Shown here in pieces: positions 61,285 through 64,000 of a stretch of DNA of 64,000 bases (within the stretch, counting starts at the first letter, position 1; each line of letters starts with the position of its first letter). Under the pieces are notes generated by a model, which worked only from the letters and a program-made list of their open reading frames with translations, did no database searches and was not told the origin of the DNA. A program made the translations under genes and the position numbers. Origin of the DNA: Nocardia jejuensis NBRC 103114 (GTDB taxonomy: Bacteria; Actinomycetota; Actinomycetes; Mycobacteriales; Mycobacteriaceae); the NCBI RefSeq assembly GCF_001613145.1, contig NZ_BDBU01000008.1, forward strand, positions 62,001-126,000. Reading direction: 5' to 3'.

Positions 61285-62466
61285 ATGGATCGGGAACAGT
61301 TCGCGGCGTCCGTGATCGAGACCTTGGGCGCGTACGGGGTGATGGACGCGGAGTACGTGCCCGCGGAGTTCTCCGTGCGGCACAGCGGCAGCCATATGCT
61401 CTTCCTGGGCAATGTGTTCCAGGATTGCGACGGTCTGCCGCCCGAGGAGCAGCGGGGTCTGATCGCCCGGTTCGTCGAGGCGATCATCGATCCCGATGTC
61501 ACGCCGGAGAACTGGGACGAGGTGCGCCCGCTGCTGCGGGCGGTGCTGCGGCCGATCACGTACGGCATGGAGTGGGACAGCGGCGCGGGAATGCTGACCA
61601 GACCGGCGTTTCCGTTCGTCAACGAGGCCGTGGTGGTGGATCTGCCGCGCAGCCGGACCTACGTCTCGATGCGGGCGGTGCTGGAATGGGGCGTGGACCC
61701 GGAGGCCGTATTCGCTTGCGCGCGAGCGAATCTCGCCGAACTCGCCATGCCGGGTTCACCGGACGATCTGCACTACACCCGGATGGTCGACGGCGGCGAC
61801 GCCTACGCGGTGTCCTGGCTGCTGGTGCCCGGCTGGCTGGCGAGCTACGGCGGAGGCGAGCATCGGCCGGTGGCATTCATTCCGGAGGACAACACGCTGC
61901 TGATCCTGCCCGATGATCCGGACCTGCTGGAGAAGGCGTTCGAGAGCATCGAGGACGAGTACGGTCAGGCGACCCGTCGAATCTCCCCGCAGGCCTACAC
62001 GATCGACGATTCCGGCATGGTCGTGCCGCTGGACTGGCTCGAATCGCACCCCGCCCGCGCGCACGCCCTGCGCGCCCGCTGCGGCCTCGCCGTCACCGAG
62101 TACGGCGTCCAAACCCGGTTCCTCAACGAGAAATTCGAGCAGGACCTCGATCTGCGGCCCTACAGCGATGTGGAGGTGGCCTTCCCCAGCACGGTCGCCT
62201 ACCAGGACAGCATCGACGGCCCGGTCACCTCGGCCGTCTGCGGAGAAGGCATCGAATACCTGCTGCCCGAAGCCGATTACCTGCACTTCGTGCGCGCGGA
62301 CGCGGACGGCGACGTCGAACTGATCTGCACCGTCCCCTTCGACGACGCCATGGAGATCCTCGGCCTGATCCCGATCCAGGGCCTGAACCCGCCCCGGTTC
62401 GAACTGCGTCAGTGGCCGGACACGAACACCCTGGAGCTCCTGTGCGAGCGCTCGGTGACGCTGTAA
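61285..62466 (+). CDS. Hypothetical protein, 393 aa (YtpQ/DUF1444-like?)
   Basis: No signal or membrane segment. Tandem alpha/beta regions: residues 1-130 with LGNVFQDCDGLPPEEQRGLI, VTPENWDEVRPLLRAVLRPIT, then VDLPRSRTYVSMRAVLEWGVD and ARANLAELA, which echo DUF1444 (YtpQ) proteins; a second part begins after AGLAVTEYGVQTRFLNEKF-like sequence. Fairly acidic. GGGAG lies before ATG 61285. I cannot assign a function; gene stands alone. Confidence 0.7.
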   Translation: MDREQFAASVIETLGAYGVMDAEYVPAEFSVRHSGSHMLFLGNVFQDCDGLPPEEQRGLIARFVEAIIDPDVTPENWDEVRPLLRAVLRPITYGMEWDSGAGMLTRPAFPFVNEAVVVDLPRSRTYVSMRAVLEWGVDPEAVFACARANLAELAMPGSPDDLHYTRMVDGGDAYAVSWLLVPGWLASYGGGEHRPVAFIPEDNTLLILPDDPDLLEKAFESIEDEYGQATRRISPQAYTIDDSGMVVPLDWLESHPARAHALRARCGLAVTEYGVQTRFLNEKFEQDLDLRPYSDVEVAFPSTVAYQDSIDGPVTSAVCGEGIEYLLPEADYLHFVRADADGDVELICTVPFDDAMEILGLIPIQGLNPPRFELRQWPDTNTLELLCERSVTL

Positions 62467-62483
62467 GCCGTACCGCCACAGCG

Positions 62484-62651
62484 TGTTGCGAGCGGTCGTG
62501 GGGTCACGGCGGTTCCATCCCCGGGTACCCGACCCAGGGTGGGGTGAGCGCGTCGGGCCGGGCGGTGACGATCGCGGTGAATCAGCGGCCCGATGACGCG
62601 GTCACCACCGCGGCGGTGCGGAAGGTGTTCGACTCCGCGATCTGCGACTGA
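62484..62651 (+). pseudogene. C-terminal remnant of a beta-lactamase-type serine hydrolase
   Basis: Plus strand encodes CERSWGHGGSIPGYPTQGGV then SGRAVTIAVNQRPDD and a stop. The WGHGG(S)IPGY motif is the third catalytic box (HxG) of class C beta-lactamase/D-Ala carboxypeptidase-like hydrolases. The SxxK and YxN boxes and all N-terminal parts are absent; the frame upstream lies inside the neighbouring gene. Only about 55 codons remain. Confidence 0.65.
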
Positions 62652-62652
62652 C

Positions 62653-63300
62653 CTACGACCGCACCGCGGCCAGCACCTCGCCGAACGCGCCGATGATCAC
62701 CCGATCGATCTGGCCCACGGCGCGTTCGATCGGCCCGATCGGCTGGAAGAGGTGGCTCAGCGCGAGTCGGACGACGGTCTCGATCATCGAATCCAGTTCG
62801 GAGTCCGGTACGCCGTCGAAGCCGTATTGCGCGCGGGCCGCGGTGGTGAGTGCGGCGATCGCGCGCCCGAGCACCGGTTCGGTCTCGGTCATCAGGCTCG
62901 GCAGCAACGCGGTGTCCTCGCTCGAGCGTCCCGAGAGCACGGCCTTGAGAAGCGTGTTGTCCGCGCCGGTCCGCAGCGTGTACTCCACCGCCTGCGTAAT
63001 GCCCGCCACGGCGTCGTCGGGATGGGCGGCCAGGCTCTCGGCGATGCCGAGCAGGAAGACGTCGACCTCGGTGCGGATCACCACATCGGCGAGTTCCTGC
63101 CGGGTGCCGATCTCCTTGTAGAGCACCGGCCGGCTGACCCCGACCTCCTTCGCGACCCGCGACATATTGACCGCGCCCCAGCCCTCGTCACAGACGATGC
63201 GGCGTGCGGTGTCGATGACGCGCTCCCGCAGGAGTTGGCGCATCTCGGTCTGGAAGTTCGGCGCTTCAGCCACGCTCTCGATCGTATATGAGATCGGCAT
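62653..63300 (-). CDS. TetR-family regulator, divergent from alkB
   Basis: 215 residues. HTH: NMSRVAKEVGVSRPVLYKEI with GTRQELADVVI following. The C-terminal domain (ALLPSLMTETEPVLGRAIAAL and the rest) is full length. ATG 63300 is taken; GTG 63273 is also possible and gives VAEAPNFQTEMRQLL as the N-terminus. In Nocardia and Rhodococcus a TetR gene (AlkU/AlkX) accompanies alkB operons. This one is divergent and separated by 160 bases containing a strong promoter with two dyads, so it probably represses alkB. Confidence 0.88.
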   Translation of the reverse strand: MPISYTIESVAEAPNFQTEMRQLLRERVIDTARRIVCDEGWGAVNMSRVAKEVGVSRPVLYKEIGTRQELADVVIRTEVDVFLLGIAESLAAHPDDAVAGITQAVEYTLRTGADNTLLKAVLSGRSSEDTALLPSLMTETEPVLGRAIAALTTAARAQYGFDGVPDSELDSMIETVVRLALSHLFQPIGPIERAVGQIDRVIIGAFGEVLAAVRS

Positions 63301-63309
63301 CTGTCCCAC

Positions 63310-63347
63310 TGTTGACAACAAACCTTGATCTGTATGTAATGAATACA
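63310..63347 (+). promoter_or_regulatory. alkB promoter with overlapping palindromes
   Basis: TTGACA (63312-63317), 17-base spacer, TGTAAT (63335-63340): near-consensus sigma-70 promoter. TGTTGACAACA (63310-63320) is an 11-bp palindrome over the -35; TGTAT-N7-ATACA (63331-63347) spans the -10. A regulator bound to either would block transcription. The transcript has a leader of about 115 bases before the AAGGAG of alkB. Confidence 0.65.
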
Positions 63348-63463
63348 CATCACGTGAAAGTGTAATCGGCGCAGTTCGGGTCAGGTATATGCCGCGTCCG
63401 GGCCGCGACCGCGCGGTGAATCGCCTGTCGGCGACCCGCCCGGGTTCTGCAAGGAGATCGACA

Positions 63464-64000
63464 ATGACGACGTCTCGTATCGAAGAGTCGAAGGACTCCG
63501 CGCCCCCGCAGTGGCGCGATCGCAAGCGCTATCTGTGGCTCTTCGGCCTGGTGGCCCCGACAGCGATCTTCCTGACCACCGTCCTGGTGTGGGGCTTCAA
63601 CCAGCTGGGCTGGGACGCGGTCGCTCCGGTGTGGTGGTGGATCGGCCCGCTGCTGGTCTACGTGCTGCTCCCGATCCTCGATCGCTTCTTCGGCCCGGAC
63701 GGTCAGAACCCGCCGGACGAGGTGATGGAGATGCTCGAGAACGACAAGTACTACCGGTACTGCACCTACGCCTACATCCCGTTCCAGCTGCTGAGCCTGG
63801 TCTATGCCTGCTACCTGTGGACCGCGACGGATCTGTCCTGGCTGGGCATCGACGGCGGCCTGGGTCTGATCTCGAAGATCGGCCTCGCGCTGAGCATCGG
63901 CGTCATCGGCGGCGTCGGCATCAACACCGCGCACGAACTCGGCCACAAGAAGGACGAACTCGAGCGCTGGCTCTCCAAAGTCACTCTGGCGCAGACCTTC
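63464..64000 (+). CDS. alkB: Alkane 1-monooxygenase AlkB (N-terminal part; continues past window)
   Basis: 179 codons visible, no stop before the edge. AAGGAG lies 7 bases before ATG 63464. Residues 22-72 and 98-160 contain hydrophobic membrane segments (LFGLVAPTAIFLTTVLVWGF, PLLVYVLLPILD, then IPFQLLSLVYACYLW and GLALSIGVIGGVG). The first histidine box is at H157-H161 in NTAHELGHKKDELERW, exactly as in membrane di-iron alkane hydroxylases. It hydroxylates medium-chain alkanes with electrons from rubredoxin. rubA/rubB are expected downstream, outside the window. Confidence 0.93.
   Translation, partial: MTTSRIEESKDSAPPQWRDRKRYLWLFGLVAPTAIFLTTVLVWGFNQLGWDAVAPVWWWIGPLLVYVLLPILDRFFGPDGQNPPDEVMEMLENDKYYRYCTYAYIPFQLLSLVYACYLWTATDLSWLGIDGGLGLISKIGLALSIGVIGGVGINTAHELGHKKDELERWLSKVTLAQTF

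Overview
The window is high-GC actinobacterial DNA. It most resembles Nocardia or a close Corynebacteriales relative: XRE/DUF397 regulator pairs, close matches in kind to mycobacterial Rv0079, Rv2629 and UsfY proteins, an AccD4-like carboxylase subunit, F420/PPOX-fold enzymes, many TetR regulators and an AlkB alkane hydroxylase. All names come from reading motifs; no database search was run. I saw no rRNA, tRNA, CRISPR array, insertion sequence or phage gene.

Layout. 0-7.5 kb: an XRE-DUF397 pair with a divergent small protein at the left edge, an HPF-like dormancy protein, a secreted esterase, an Old Yellow Enzyme/MarR divergent pair, a membrane protein plus arrestin-like pair, and a PPOX enzyme under twin palindromes. 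7.5-13.4 kb: a damaged stretch with a truncated oxidoreductase joined head to head to a truncated TetR gene, an NTF2 fragment and a lipase with an internal deletion, followed by an intact TetR-SDR-acyl-CoA ligase operon. 13.9-24 kb: a TipAL-like MerR regulator, a VOC/TetR/BBE-type flavoenzyme operon, a TetR-GMC oxidoreductase-Baeyer-Villiger monooxygenase operon, a secreted beta protein and an AraC regulator. 24.8-48.4 kb: mostly ordinary lipid, redox and regulatory genes, including a secreted CocE-type hydrolase, arfB, an amino-acid permease, a carotenoid/squalene-type amine oxidoreductase, tandem MpaB/Lcp-family oxygenases, a polysaccharide deacetylase and a GntR regulator.

48.4-51.3 kb holds a second XRE-DUF397 module. 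It is flanked on both sides by outward-transcribed small genes whose upstream regions share an almost identical inverted repeat, and the space between carries a dense set of TTGCAA motifs. One small protein has an 8-residue tandem repeat whose two DNA copies differ only at synonymous sites. This module, also present in part at the left edge, is my best candidate for an under-described regulatory system.

51.5-56.2 kb looks like a stress-signalling block: a UsfY-like membrane protein, a thioesterase, a degenerate STAS protein, a PAS-ANTAR protein, an RsbW/UsfX-like protein and an Rv2629-like protein, with no sigma factor in the window. 56.5-64 kb has a secreted lipase, an AccD subunit, an ABC1 kinase, an unknown protein, a serine-hydrolase remnant and a TetR gene divergent from alkB, which runs off the right end.

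A recurring theme is gene decay by deletion: seven or eight remnants, most of them C-terminal pieces, sit between intact genes. Two are head-to-head junctions where a divergent promoter and both N-termini appear to be gone. Regulation is rich in perfect palindromes in divergent promoters, and several regulators appear to be read from leaderless transcripts.
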